A stretch of 64,000 nucleotides of DNA, taken from contig JAJEKV010000185.1 in the NCBI GenBank assembly GCA_021234155.1, positions 622,001 through 686,000 of the forward strand. Direction: 5' to 3'. Positions 48,501-58,475 of this stretch are shown here, piece by piece. The notes below the pieces were generated by a model, which did not search any database, was not told where the DNA came from, and worked only from the letters and a program-made list of their open reading frames with translations. This stretch comes from Isoetes taiwanensis (lineage: Eukaryota > Streptophyta > Lycopodiopsida > Isoetales > Isoetaceae). Positions within the stretch are counted from its first letter, which is position 1, and each line of letters begins with the position of its first letter. The translations under genes and the position numbers were made by a program.

Positions 48501-48926
48501 TTTTAGAATATGTAGCAAAATAACAGGGGTTCGAGGGGGGATTTGATATAGATATAATTCTTGAAACCATAGACCATATCCCTAAAACAATTCAATGGGT
48601 TATTATAAAAAAAAACATAGATTTAAGATAAAAAATAGTCACATTACCTCACTGGTTAGATTGGTTAAAGTAGTCTTATTAGGACATTGAGTTATTTTGG
48701 TAGAGGTTCGAATCCCCGTATTTCATATTCTAAAAGCTTAAGTGAAACCGTATAGAGGCTCGATATACCATCAAAACCTTAGGCAAACTCGTATTCGACA
48801 TCTTAAAATCATAGGCGTCCCCAATCATAATTGAGCATAATCGAAACGAGAGGTGTCCAGAGGCTCCAACATACAGTCTAGGCCGTCGGATTGACAGATC
48901 CGACGACTGTGGTAGTCCAGGGTGCA
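36594..48926 (+). repeat. Satellite array, ~428-bp unit, about 30 copies, with tRNA-like pol III boxes
   Basis: Landmark GGACATTGAG recurs about 30 times, mostly every 428-429 bp (for example 45750, 46179, 46607). Shorter units lie near 37320, 41700, 44700 and 48100. Each unit holds GGTTAGATTGG (A-box-like), a 7-nt loop framed by GTC/GAC (GTC-TTATTAG-GAC, like an anticodon arm) and a B box GGTTCGAATCC, in tRNA order and spacing. It also has an inverted repeat GTCGGAT-TGACAG-ATCCGAC, an A-run and an AAGCTT site. Units fall into near-identical clean copies and noisy ones with many 1-3 nt indels. Recurrent ~72-codon minus-strand ORFs are repeat artefacts. The right edge breaks within a unit at 48926. 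Confidence 0.97.
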
Positions 48927-50229
48927 TGGTTTTATTACGCATTAGGGTCATGGCTATATCATTGATAAACTAGTAATGTTATATAGTCTGAAGCATTTCA
49001 AGTTAATAGACTAAAACCATTAAGAACTATGGATGGTTTCTTACGTAGTGTAGTACTTATTAAAGTTGGTAATCCACTAATGGCTTCTAGTTTAAAGCGT
49101 TTCAATTAATGCATAAAAGGCATGACGCCCTTTCCTCTCAAAGAGTATTTGTTAAGAATGATAAACCACTAAACAGTTTCTAGTGTTAAGCTTCTTAAGT
49201 TATGCATAGTTTCTAGTGTTAAGCTTCTTAAGTTATGCATAGAAAGAATGGCAATCTTTTCACCAAAGACCTAATAGTTTCTTCAATCATACTAGCAATG
49301 GTGATGATGACAAATCACTACGTTTCTATGATCTAAAGCACTTTTGGTTAATGAATGAAAACAAGAGCCACTATAACCCCAAAATTTGCTCAATGTGTAG
49401 TTTTTTGGTGTCTTTTTTGGCAAAAAACAGCACATAAAAATTACTCATAGTATTGTTCCAAAAATGCTAGAAACAACGCGTAGTTTTTTTGTTTTTTCAC
49501 ACACAAATAACGCATAGTTTTCATGCGTGGCTTTTAAACAAAAACAATGCGTATTTTTTAGGTGTATTTTCACCGTTGTTTCTAGATAAAAACAACAGCG
49601 TAATTTTATGTGTAGTTTTCACTCAAAAACAAAAACATCACATAGTTTTTAAATGTGGTCTTCACCTAAAACCAATGTATGGTCTTTACATGTAGGATTT
49701 TTTAGCATAGTTTTCCTTTAATTGTCCACATATTATTTTTGTTGTTTGCAATGCAACCACGTATTGTTTTTCCTAAAACCAATGTATGGTCTTTACATGT
49801 ATTTTTTAGCATAGTTTTCTTTTAGTTGGCCACATGTTATTTTTGTTGTTTGTAATGCAACCACGGTATTGTTTTTTATACAATTTTTTCTAGACACATT
49901 ATTTTATCTATTGTAGTTTTACCAAAAACGCTGTATTGGATTAAAGGAAAACAACAAAAGAATAGCTCCAAATTACATTAAAATAATAAACAAAGGAATT
50001 TTTCATTGTCTTATGAAATGAGTATACATGAGCATGCATTTCCAGTTTAAATTTCAAAGAATTTAACTCATTTCTAGTTTGAATTTCAAAGTATACAGTC
50101 ACATGTTCATTTCTGAAGTATGATCTTATTTTCAAATAAAAATTCCAAGCTTTACAATTCCAAATGTATTCTGCAATATATTCTGCAAATGTAAAAAATT
50201 TGTAACATTTCAGATTGTAATAAGGAACA
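48927..50229. other. AT-rich stretch with small tandem duplications, no gene
   Basis: A 33-bp unit is duplicated at 49175-49240. A ~107-bp unit starting CCTAAAACCAATGTATGGTC is duplicated at about 49665-49878. Between them T-rich sequence with recurring ACGCATAGTTTT words resembles 57600-58300. No coding signal. Confidence 0.6.
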
Positions 50230-50235
50230 GTCTAC

Positions 50236-50735
50236 GCCACAAATATCTGGCCCAAAGATGATACTGCATAAACAAGTTTCCCACAACATAAGACATGAAC
50301 AAATCTGAAAACAACAAAGAAAATGCAATTTGGTTGCACATATATGGTGCATCCCCACTAGATTGGCTCTGATCAACACCATCACCCATGAGCTTCACAT
50401 ATCCACCTCGACAGTCTAGATCTTGCTGATGCTTGACAAAAAACTGAACAAGTGTATTGCTGAATTCTGGAAACCTTGCAGATATTGCAAAAAAACCACG
50501 CATTTGGTTATGTTTGGATTCCTAGAGATCACAAAACAGTTAAATAAATAACTGCATATCCGTGTAATCCCCCTTCCGCCTTGACTCTAGAACTAAATAT
50601 TCATTGCGTGGAACTGTACCTTAACAGCTTCAGCATCACCATACCACTTGCTAGCTCTATGGTTCCATTCACCAGCTTGAGCCTCACTTTTCTTCCAATC
50701 TGATTTTAATGTCCATAAAAAACACTTTAGGCAAA
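50236..50735 (-). pseudogene. CRT: Calreticulin gene fragment, introns retained
   Basis: Three exon pieces on the minus strand. About 50735-50620 reads LKSDWKKSEAQAGEWNHRAS then KWYGDAEAVK before GTACAG. 50521-50340 (after CTCTAG) reads FFAISARFPEFSNTLVQFFV then KHQQDLDCRGGYVKLMGDGV. 50263-50236 (after TTTATGCAG) reads IIFGPDICG. Known: calreticulin, the ER lectin chaperone, has RWVKSDWKKDE..AGEW, RFFAISAEFPEFSN, LDCGGGYVKL and YSIMFGPDICG in this order. The start of exon 3 is scrambled (GIQT survives only in another frame), and the P-domain, C-domain and signal peptide are absent. Splice sites are kept, so it is a truncated gene copy rather than a retrocopy. Confidence 0.8.
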
Positions 50736-50739
50736 ATCC

Positions 50740-51405
50740 AACATAGGCGAAACAAATAAAAGGAAAACTACAGATAATAAAGCCCTGAAACAGCTTAAGA
50801 TTTATAGGATGAATAAAATGAAATCCCAGACCCTAAGCCTTCTACATGGTATGAATATCAAACAACACAAGATTTAGCATGCCAAACATCAGAGCATAAA
50901 ATAATTTCTTAGACCGAAGATCAGATCCAACCAAGAAAATGCAGATGAATCGAATGAAGATCTCACAACAGACTCTGATGCGCGGACAAAAAAAGACAAG
51001 ACATACCTAGAAATTTTTCTTCAAAAAAACATAGTGGCATAGCCAAGGAGAGCCAAGAGAAGGAGGAAGGCGGGATGTTGCAATGGAGGCCCTCTGTGGA
51101 TGGATCTGCTGTTCACCGAATGCTAGAGCAAAATAGAATACTGGCACAAAAATTAGAACGCTACATTATTGCTGATCAGATGTAAACCAGGGGAGCCAGG
51201 AGAAGAGGGCTGGAGTTGGATCCGCCAGGGAGGAGCTGGAGTTGAATCGGTCATTGGGACGGAGTTGGAGCAGGGCCGCTGGTGGCCGGAGTTGGAGCCC
51301 CCTTGGGGCAGAGATGAATAGGGTTTCGATTGAGGGTAGACGAAGAATAAAGAAAATAAAGCATGCATTTCAAATTTATCCCGCCCGTTGGGTGGGAGGG
51401 CAGGA
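50740..51405. other. Region 5' of the calreticulin fragment, no gene supported
   Basis: Could contain lost first-exon or promoter sequence of the calreticulin copy. A GGAGTTGGA(G/T) word is repeated four times at about 51203-51300. No domain recognised in the ORFs. Confidence 0.35.
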
Positions 51406-51426
51406 TAATTTGAACTAAAGTTCTTG
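51406..51426. repeat. 21-bp direct repeat, left copy
   Basis: TAATTTGAACTAAAGTTCTTG recurs exactly at 52585-52605, about 1.16 kb away. It resembles a target-site duplication, but no terminal poly(A), inverted repeat or coding domain was found for the enclosed segment. Confidence 0.7.
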
Positions 51427-52584
51427 TAATGTTTTCCACTTAATGGGATGTTTTCTTCTTTCATTATGGGCCATTGATGGGCAAAATATTCTTTAGATTA
51501 TGCTAGATCAAGGGCCTCAGATTTTTTTTTTATTCACCCCAACGAAAGTTCCAATGGTGCAAACGAAATTAACAAAACCCATAGGTGCAAAACAAGCCAT
51601 TTGCAGTGTTGCACCATTGAAATCAAACACATCACATAAGCATGTGATGGCGATGACCAGGACCTTCACACCAGAAGCGCAACCGGCGCTGTCCGCGCAC
51701 CCTCAACACAAACACAAAATTGAGTGGGAGCCCTGCCCATGCTTTAACAGAGTGTGAAGCCCTACCGACCAACAAGGATCTGTTGCAGGATCAAGAAGGA
51801 ACGAAGCTCTAGTGGAAGCAAACAGACTCGAACCCAAGAAGCTCCACTTCCTCTTCTTGCCTATTTCTAGCATCTCTTGCGCAGCTGCCCTCGCATCCTG
51901 CCTTACAAGATCATGACAAATCACCTGGACGTTGGAACTCGGTCCTCCCACGCAAAATATTGGCCCCTTCGCAAGCAAATTTGGCATATGCATCCCAAGC
52001 GAGATGATTACTTTGTGTTCGGCCAGCTATGCCAATAGATATGCGGTTTTGGAATTAAAAATGCACCAGAGCTTCTTCTGCATGTGCAGTGCAGCAGTCG
52101 TCCTGGATCTTTGAAGATGAAGCAGAGGCCTGTTGATGCCAGGCCTACAGGCGACCTGGATAACATAGCCAGGCCTTCAAAAAACATGTCCAAAGAATTG
52201 AATCTCCAAGCCACAAACCAAAGCCCCAAACACCATCACTGATTTTGTTAAAACAAGAGAAACTCTACTAGAAACTCATAAACACCCACAAATTGTCTGC
52301 ACGGTAATCTGCACAATCACCCAAAACTGAGGATAAACAGACTAACACCATCGTCTTTGGGTTTCTAATGTTTCTAAATTAGCCAGATTTTTTTTTTTTT
52401 TTTAATACCATTACAGATAAGATAAGATAAGATGAAACATTAAAAATCATCCAAAACACTTTAAAACAAGCAAGCTGCTCAAACTACCTCAAATATAAAA
52501 TTTTGAATACAATACCATACAAGAATCATGACCCCAACCATTGCGCGAATTCCCTCCCGCAATACGAAACAAATTGTGCAAACT
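51427..52584. other. Segment between 21-bp direct repeats, nature unknown
   Basis: Contains T-runs at 51522-51531 and 52387-52403 and two minus-strand ORFs of 96 and 73 codons without known domains. The ATGGTGCAA-type words near 51554 recall 60044-60062. Possibly an inserted retroposon or a duplicated block. Confidence 0.3.
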
Positions 52585-52605
52585 TAATTTGAACTAAAGT
52601 TCTTG
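52585..52605. repeat. 21-bp direct repeat, right copy
   Basis: Exact match to 51406-51426. Confidence 0.7.
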
Positions 52606-52663
52606 GAAGCCTATATTGCTTATTATGGGAATCTATCATGGTTTGAAAATAGCAATTGAAGTA

Positions 52664-52690
52664 ACTAGAGAAAATGCCACCCGGCATTTT
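52664..52690 (-). mobile_element. Helitron-like 3' terminus
   Basis: On the minus strand a perfect hairpin AAAATGCC-GGGT-GGCATTTT (52690-52671) is followed by CT and CTAG|T (52668-52664), as at a Helitron 3' end, though with only two bases between stem and CTAG. No matching 5' TC end was found upstream on that strand. Confidence 0.35.
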
Positions 52691-53224
52691 AGACGACCAT
52701 AAAAAACTGCTGATAGGACATTTTATGGTTTATTTGCCGTATTTTTTTGCTTTTAAAGCGGGCAAAATTGTTCGAAATATTTTGACTTGTCGAGAATCTC
52801 CAGAAATGGGTTGATTTTTCGGGGCTAAACCTCCCTATTTTGGAACCATAGCCTCAATGTGCCTCTCAAATTTCGTTTTGTTATTTATAACTTTGTCACT
52901 CCTAATATGTATGGTTAGTGGCATTAGTCAAAATTTTATATGCACTTCAATTCTACATGCTTTGAGTTTTGAATATACTTATACCTAAACTTTAGGTGCT
53001 TAGGGTGCATCCCCATTAGGCCGTTATCCTGGCTTGACTTTGCCACATGGCAAACCCAACCAGAAAATTAGCATTCCTAGTATTTTCAATGCACGGGAGT
53101 TGTACTGACGAGTCCAGAGCATCTTCCCTTTCTTCGAAAGGTAGCAGAGACTTCCGAATTGCCCAATTTCGAAATGGGTTTGTCTTCTAGCAATGATGCT
53201 TTTGTCTTCTTGCCATCATGAAAT

Positions 53225-53830
53225 AATTTAAGGGCTAAACTTAGCTATGTGACAATTTTTTAGCACATTTTCGAAAAAAATTGGCTAAAGTAAATGGAAA
53301 AAATTGGAAAAAAATTTATAATTTTAGCTTAACTTTTTTCGGGACTGCATCAACCCTAGAGCTCTTTAGCCAAATGCTAGAAAGTAAGAGAGTGAAATTT
53401 TGTATTGTTTAGCTAAACCATAGAAACTTTTAGAATGAATTTCGGGCTAGTTTAGCTAATATCGTTCTAGTTTATAAGAAATATATGATTAGTAGTTTAG
53501 TTTCTAGCATTATAAGTTGACTTAAGTCATAGATTTTGCTAACTAGCATTATTTTACAATATTTTCACAAAGAAAATGACTAAAATAAGTGGAAACAATT
53601 GAAAAAAAGTATAGTAATTTGGCTTAATACTTTTCGTTGGCCACACCATAGAAATTTTTGGGATGATGTTTGGGTTAGTTTAGCTAAACACTAGAAAGTA
53701 TGAGAGGAAAAATATGTAGAGTTTAGCTAAACCACAGAAAGTTTTGGGATTAATATCACGCGAGTTTAGCCAAAGTCATTCTGGCTAATAAGAAATATGC
53801 GATTAGTAATTTATTCCCTGCTTGCCATCA
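53225..53830. repeat. Diverged ~300-317 bp tandem duplication
   Basis: TTTTC(G/A)...TGGCTAAAGTAAATGGAAA...AATTGGAAAAAAA at about 53269 recurs at about 53562, and AAGAAATAT(A/G)(T/C)GATTAGTA at about 53478 recurs at about 53792. TTTAGCTAAACCA is repeated many times in both halves. Confidence 0.7.
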
Positions 53831-54049
53831 AGACAAATCTTGGTAGCTTGAAGACCAATCTTTATGAAATGGGGAATTGGGTTGCAATGGGAACGGGCAT
53901 TAAGTGCCTCTAACTTGCTAATTGGAACAACATGGAAAATCCAGCTCTTTCCTAAAGAGGATGCATCTTTATAGTACTTGACTTATAGTACTCAAAGGAA
54001 ACAAATCAAGATACCGCCAAATTTTTCCAAAAGAATTCAAGGCAAATGC

Positions 54050-54340
54050 AACTACTATGAGAAATAGTTGTAAAAATGTGGCGTGTGCCAATGAGTTGCC
54101 AAATTATGGTGATGACATGGCAAAAGTGGCATGATGATTCGGCAAATTGTTATGTTGCAATTTCTACAAGATAAGTAAAAAAAATCAAAATTTATAAAAG
54201 TTGACATGGAATATGATGGCATGGCACTCCAAATATGTGACATGTCATGCCAAGTAAGTAAGGCTAACTAAGAATGAAGTACAACCTTGGTCTTTCAGGG
54301 GGTGATGTGGCAACGATTGGGGGACATGGAACACATACAC
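54050..54340. repeat. Dispersed repeat, lead-in to the ACGT-rich array
   Basis: GGCA(T/C)TCCAA...TGACAT..CATGCCAAG..AGTAAG...GGGTGATGT(G/T)GGCAA is shared with 60285-60400, and both copies lead into a short-unit array rich in (A/G)TGGCATG or GACGT words. Suggests one repeat family with an expandable tail. Confidence 0.5.
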
Positions 54341-54343
54341 AAC

Positions 54344-54820
54344 AAGAGAATGGACATTTAGCGACGTGGGCTTGCGACGTCTGTGCGACGTGACGTCGCA
54401 AATAACGTCACCATGCGACGTCAATGCGACGTCACGTCGCATGCGGCGTGTGGTGCGACGTCGACAATCCGTGGCGTGGCGGATCACGCCACGCCGGTGA
54501 GCGCTTGCGCCCGGTGGGCGGCGGTGTCATGCCGTGGAGGCTTGCGGCGTCGCGTCGCATCGCGGCGTCTGATGCTTGGCCCATCTGTGACGCCAGGTGG
54601 GCTTGGGCGCCTGGTGGACGACAGGTGTCTCGCCAGGTGGATGTTTACGACGTGACGTCGCATGCGACGTCGTATATGTGACGTATGTGTCGTATGTGAC
54701 GTATGTGTCGTATATGACATGTCAGTACGTATATGTGACGTATATGACACGTCAGTATGTATATGTGGCGTATATGACACGTCGATGCGATATATGTGGC
54801 GTAGGTGGTCGCATGTGACG
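54344..54820. repeat. ACGT-rich palindromic tandem repeat
   Basis: Many GCGACGT/TGACGT/CGTATATG words. Near-perfect palindromes TGCGACGT-G-ACGTCGCA (54384-54400) and TGCGACGT-C-ACGTCGCA (54425-54441), and the perfect 18-mer GACGTCGCATGCGACGTC (54654-54671). The 3' half is a degenerate GTATATG(T/A)GACGTATAT array. Overlapping ORFs on both strands are repeat artefacts. Confidence 0.85.
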
Positions 54821-54948
54821 TATATTTTTATACGGTTGGTTAATGGTTTTAGGATTACAAATTCAATACATGCGATTGATTGATACCGCGAAAAAACTCG
54901 GCGACCAACCCGCAGCTTCATTTAAGCGTGTTGCCTGCGCATGCATCA

Positions 54949-55070
54949 TCACAATAGATGTGCTACCGCTATAAATTGTTCATTATAAAACTGACGTTGT
55001 TCTGTGTCAAAATCTAGTTGTTCCAAGTTTACAATCCTTGAAGGTATAGGCTTGTTGTCAATCATTGTTG
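54949..55070 (-). pseudogene. SNF2-family helicase exon fragment
   Basis: After an acceptor TTCTTCTCTCAG the minus strand reads TMIDNKPIPSRIVNLEQLDF then DTEQRQFYNEQ. Known: SNF2 ATPases of the RAD5/FRG/HLTF type have IDGKPI..LP.K...L..LDFS.EE..FY between the helicase lobes. The expected LP is missing (PIPSR), and no other helicase motif follows before the stop at 54949. Probably an isolated exon of a lost gene; a living gene with distant exons is possible. Confidence 0.5.
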
Positions 55071-55139
55071 CTGAGAGAAGAACAGGATAAAGCCTTAAAA
55101 TTTGTGCAAGAACACAAGAAAAATCCCACACTTTTACCT

Positions 55140-56600
55140 TTTGTCCGCCGAAGCATTATAGTGTTTAATATGACTTGCAGCCGCTTGTACCCCATAACAT
55201 GGTTTCTTTGGATCTGATTCCTTATTTCATTGTTAAATACTGATTCACATCATAAGGATAATACCTTAAAAATCGAAAATAACTATATAGAGATCGTCAA
55301 TTTGGTTTTGAATTGACGTTCCAGAAAGGCACCATCTTCGTTGTGCCCTTAAGCCCCCGACAATCTGCCCTGAGTTCAGATTTCTCCATCCAAGCAAGGG
55401 CAATACGCTATGTTACATCCCAACCATGTCAATTGTAGCTATAAAATATGAAATAATAATATATCTAGTCATACCCGGTGCTGGTGCTTCAGAAGTTCTA
55501 TTGTTATCAGGTCATTGTCTAGATTTGCTTCTTCATCTCCTCGCAATTGTATTCTAATATTCTAACCAATTTATCGTCCGGTTTGCGAATGGCTAATATG
55601 GGACTCAGTGCAAAATGAGTCTCGAAATTGTAGGCTGCGGCGAATGCATTCTTATCAAGTTCGACCACGCAAATAATCTCCGGTAGGACGGAAGATATTC
55701 GTAGTTTTCCGATGGGGGTTGGCAAGGAGTATAGAAAATGATGCGTCATCTTTTCGTAGAGCTTGATTCACGCTTGATACTGAGCCATGCGTGCCACAAA
55801 AGTTCAGCCTAGAGGATATTATGCTAGACACTCCACCAGATATTTCTGTGGTGGATCTAGTTGGCTCTCAAGATAGTGTAGATTGGTTAGATAAGAAAGT
55901 CCTTGAGACTGGCATTTCATTTCGTGCTTGTGCAACCAAGTGGGCAGCTTGATTTGATAACTGATTCTGCGTTGGATTTTTTGTTTCAGCTCGTCATTCC
56001 AAAATTCTAGGTTTAGGGCGATGGCGATTGGCGGATTCTAGGTTTAGGGCGATGGCGAATTCTGAAACATAGGGTTAATTCTGAACATCCCCGCAAAAAA
56101 GGGATTTATTGATTATTGACTGATTGATCTGTCCATATCAATGCGGCTTCATTAGGTCTTTCTGGAAGTAATCTTATCTCTAGATGTGAAAGAGAATGGT
56201 CATTTAGCGATGTGGGTTTGCGACGTCTGAATTACATCCTTCATCTAGACTCTTCGTGAACCGAATCGGGAAAATGGTTTTTTTTTGGGGCTTTGAGAGC
56301 TTGCAAAAGCCGGAAAAACATTGTCTAGAACTATATCGACAAACCAAAGAAGCACATATGGATACGTCCAATACAGGGGAAGAAGGTTATGATCTAAAAT
56401 CTCATCTTTGGGTATACAAGTAATTCTAATGGCACTATGGAAGTTGAAAGATCAACATCAAGGTTGGAATCGGCAACAATGCTTGAACTTGCAACTTTAC
56501 CCCCAAACGTCCGGATGATTTTGTGATATATGATGGTGGAGGAATTTGCGCTTCAATTGCACAAGTTCCATATGAAGCCGAATTCCCATTGATGAGGATT
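55140..56600. other. Stretch with unrecognised coding scraps
   Basis: The minus-strand ORF 55519-55749 (ISSVLPEIICVVELDKNAFA, AAYNFETHFALSP) and a plus-strand open piece at 55803-55949 (SLEDIMLDTPPDISVVDLVG) look protein-like but match no family I know. At 56007-56062 a 33-bp unit with TTCTAGGTTTAGGGCGATGG is duplicated. A 37-bp segment at 56189-56227 repeats 54344-54382. Confidence 0.35.
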
Positions 56601-56626
56601 TTGAAAAGCCGAGATACTATGTGGCT

Positions 56627-56668
56627 ACACACTGCACAGTGCAGTGCAGTGTGCAGTGCAGTGCAGTC
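56627..56668. repeat. GTGCA microsatellite
   Basis: Short tandem CAGT/GTGCAGTGCA units just 5' of the B3 ORF. They create the Cys/Val/Ser-rich N-terminal extension of the longest open frame, which is therefore unlikely to be real protein. Confidence 0.8.
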
Positions 56669-56803
56669 ACGGCCGCGGTAAGTACGGTACTACACTGGGA
56701 GATCCATACATGGAAAGTGGAATTGGAACATATTCCTTGCTTTTTAGTGAAGGGCCCTTCACCAAGTCCCACAGACCATTTCTTTCCTACTTATACAGTT
56801 CAC

Positions 56804-57148
56804 ATGTTTGATAAAATCCTTACTCCCAGTGATGTTGGAAGATTGAACAGGCTCGTCATTCCAAAAATCAACGCAGAAGCACATTTGCCTTGCGATGGAA
56901 TTGTGGAGAAAAAAAAAGGTAAGACGCTTCTGTTTATAGATGAAAATCAATGCATGTGGAAATTTAGATACTGTTATTGGGATAGTTCGCAAAGTTATGT
57001 CTTCGCAAAAGGCTGGAGCAGGTTTGTCAAGGCAAAGAATTTGCAGGTGAATGATGTGGTTTCGTTTGAGAGAGATATCCAAGGTAAAAAATTTTACATC
57101 AGCTGGCGAAGGGATCCTTCTCACCGGTGCCGGAAATTACGATGTTGA
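56804..57148 (+). CDS. B3-domain protein (RAV/NGATHA-like DNA-binding domain)
   Basis: From Met 56804 the ORF gives 114 codons that are almost entirely one B3 domain: MFDKILTPSDVGRLNRLVIP, then an acidic/basic loop, MWKFRYCYWDSSQSYVFAKG, WSRFVKAKNLQVNDVVSFER, GKKFYISWRRD. TPSDVG.LNRLVIPK and YSYWNSSQSYV.TKGWSRFVK are signatures of RAV, NGATHA and related B3 factors that bind CACCTG-type or similar sites in the nucleus. No AP2 domain precedes it and no repression motif follows before the stop. An open frame extends 5' to 56621 but starts in a GTGCA repeat. A TACTTATACAG acceptor at 56798 suggests the domain may be the second exon of a longer gene. Domain residues look undamaged. Confidence 0.75.
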   Translation: MFDKILTPSDVGRLNRLVIPKINAEAHLPCDGIVEKKKGKTLLFIDENQCMWKFRYCYWDSSQSYVFAKGWSRFVKAKNLQVNDVVSFERDIQGKKFYISWRRDPSHRCRKLRC

Positions 57149-57249
57149 TGCGGGGATGCAACAGCCCCTTTCGTAAAAGTTTTCAGCCGCTTTTTGGAGT
57201 CGATATTTGGTATTGAAGCAACTTAAATTCTATCTTTTGATATAACTAT

Positions 57250-57345
57250 AATATGGTAGTTTTGAGCTCGAGATTAGCTCTCTGGTTGATCCGTAATTTT
57301 TGAGCTCAGAATTTAGCTTCTGGTTGATCCAGAATTTTTGAGGCA
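57250..57345. repeat. ~45-bp tandem duplication 3' of the B3 ORF
   Basis: TTTTGAGCTC(G)AGA.TTAGCT...CTGGTTGATCC(G/A) occurs at about 57254 and about 57299. Confidence 0.75.
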
Positions 57346-57399
57346 CTGCCTTATGTATATAAGCATGATGTAGAATACAAAAAACTGGATATATGATAT

Positions 57400-58440
57400 G
57401 ATATAGATTTCTGAAATCAGTTTTTCAAAATGGAATTTGAAGATAAAAATATGAAGAAGATGAATATGATCAGGATGGATATCAAGAAGATGAATGCCAC
57501 GATGAATAAGGATATGACAATAATATTGCTTGTTTTAATTTATATAGGCCTATTTGTGCTATGGGTATTTTGAAAAAGCAGATGAATTCACACTGACCCC
57601 AATTTTTGGTCCACAGTTGTTTTTTTGTTGTACGGAAGTGTTGTTTTATGCCAAAAACAACACCAAAATGGTCCCAAAAGTCCACATGGCCTGTTTATCC
57701 GGATTTGCACAAAGAGACAGTGGTTTTTTGGCAAGATTTCCCACAATGGTCTTTTGGCAAAAAAAGTCACGCGTAGAAAAAATTAACGTAGTTTTTGTGA
57801 ATTTTTGTCAACGTGTACTTTTTTCCTTCACTGCTGTTTTTAATGGAACCATGCGTTGTTTATCTTTAAAATAGCACGCGCAGGTTTTAATTTTACTACA
57901 TCTGAAAAACTAAATTACAACACTAGAAATAAAGGATTACAAGGAAAAGAACACGTAGGAAATAGAAAAATGATGTTTTCAAGTGTGCTTTTTCTCGATA
58001 TAGACACGTTCTTTCAAGTGTTATTTTTGCAAAATTAAACAAATCACGCATGGAGTTTTTTTAATTTACAAAACACTACATGTGTTATTCGAATCTAGCT
58101 GTTGTTTTCCTAAAATAAGGACATGTAAAACTAAGTTTTATAACACGTAGAAAAAACATGAATTTGTAACGTGGTTGTTTAACTAATGAGATATTAACAC
58201 GTGGCACACTTTTTAAATAAAAAATATATTATTCTAGCTAATCAAATATGGACACGTGGCATTCTTTAAAAATAAAAAAGCATTATTACTACACATAGGA
58301 AAAAAAATAAAGTATTGTATCTAATATGTCTTCTAACAATCAAAAGTTGACACGTGGCACACGTTACAAAAAAAAAATTACTATAGGCGACAATTTAAAA
58401 GCTAATATATATTATGAACTTTGTATAATCTTTTTTATTG
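57400..58440. other. T-rich and ACACGTGG-rich stretch, no gene
   Basis: A block of GATGAA-type acidic codons at 57420-57510 is followed by sequence with recurring GACACGTGGCA(C/T) (about 58197, 58252, 58350) and CACGTAG words. Likely an old dispersed repeat. No ORF is convincing. Confidence 0.4.
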
Positions 58441-58448
58441 TAAAAAAA

Positions 58449-58475
58449 GAGCCTTTTTGGGAATCGAACCCAAAC
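58449..58475 (-). repeat. tRNA-like T arm with pol III terminator
   Basis: The minus strand reads TTGGG-TTCGATT-CCCAA, a perfect T-stem/loop containing B box GGTTCGATTCC, then AAAGGCTC and TTTTTTT (58448-58442), a pol III-type terminator. The 5' part does not fold as a tRNA. A second such arm, TGGG-TTCAAAT-CCCA, is at 58714-58728 on the same strand. Confidence 0.5.

Noticed and set aside
36594-48926. CRISPR array or centromeric satellite identity
   Set aside because: Units are ~428 bp with no repeat/spacer alternation, so not CRISPR. Centromere function cannot be judged from sequence; there is no CENH3 or retroelement evidence here.
36865-48951. About 30 recurrent 63-114 codon minus-strand ORFs (reading MLHILNEVHPGLPQ..., then LCSIMIGDAYDFKMSN)
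   Set aside because: They are read-through of the 428-bp satellite in one phase. They appear and disappear with single-base indels, end at arbitrary stops and have no domain, so they are not a gene family.
54383-54921. Overlapping ORFs on both strands in the ACGT-rich block
   Set aside because: CG-rich palindromic repeats remove stops in all frames. No protein-like composition.
56007-56062. Interstitial telomere repeat (TTTAGGG)
   Set aside because: Only two TTTAGGG words occur, each within a larger 33-bp duplicated unit. No run of telomeric repeats.
58449-58475. A functional tRNA gene
   Set aside because: T arm and terminator are good, but no complementary acceptor strand, D arm or anticodon arm is found 5' of it.
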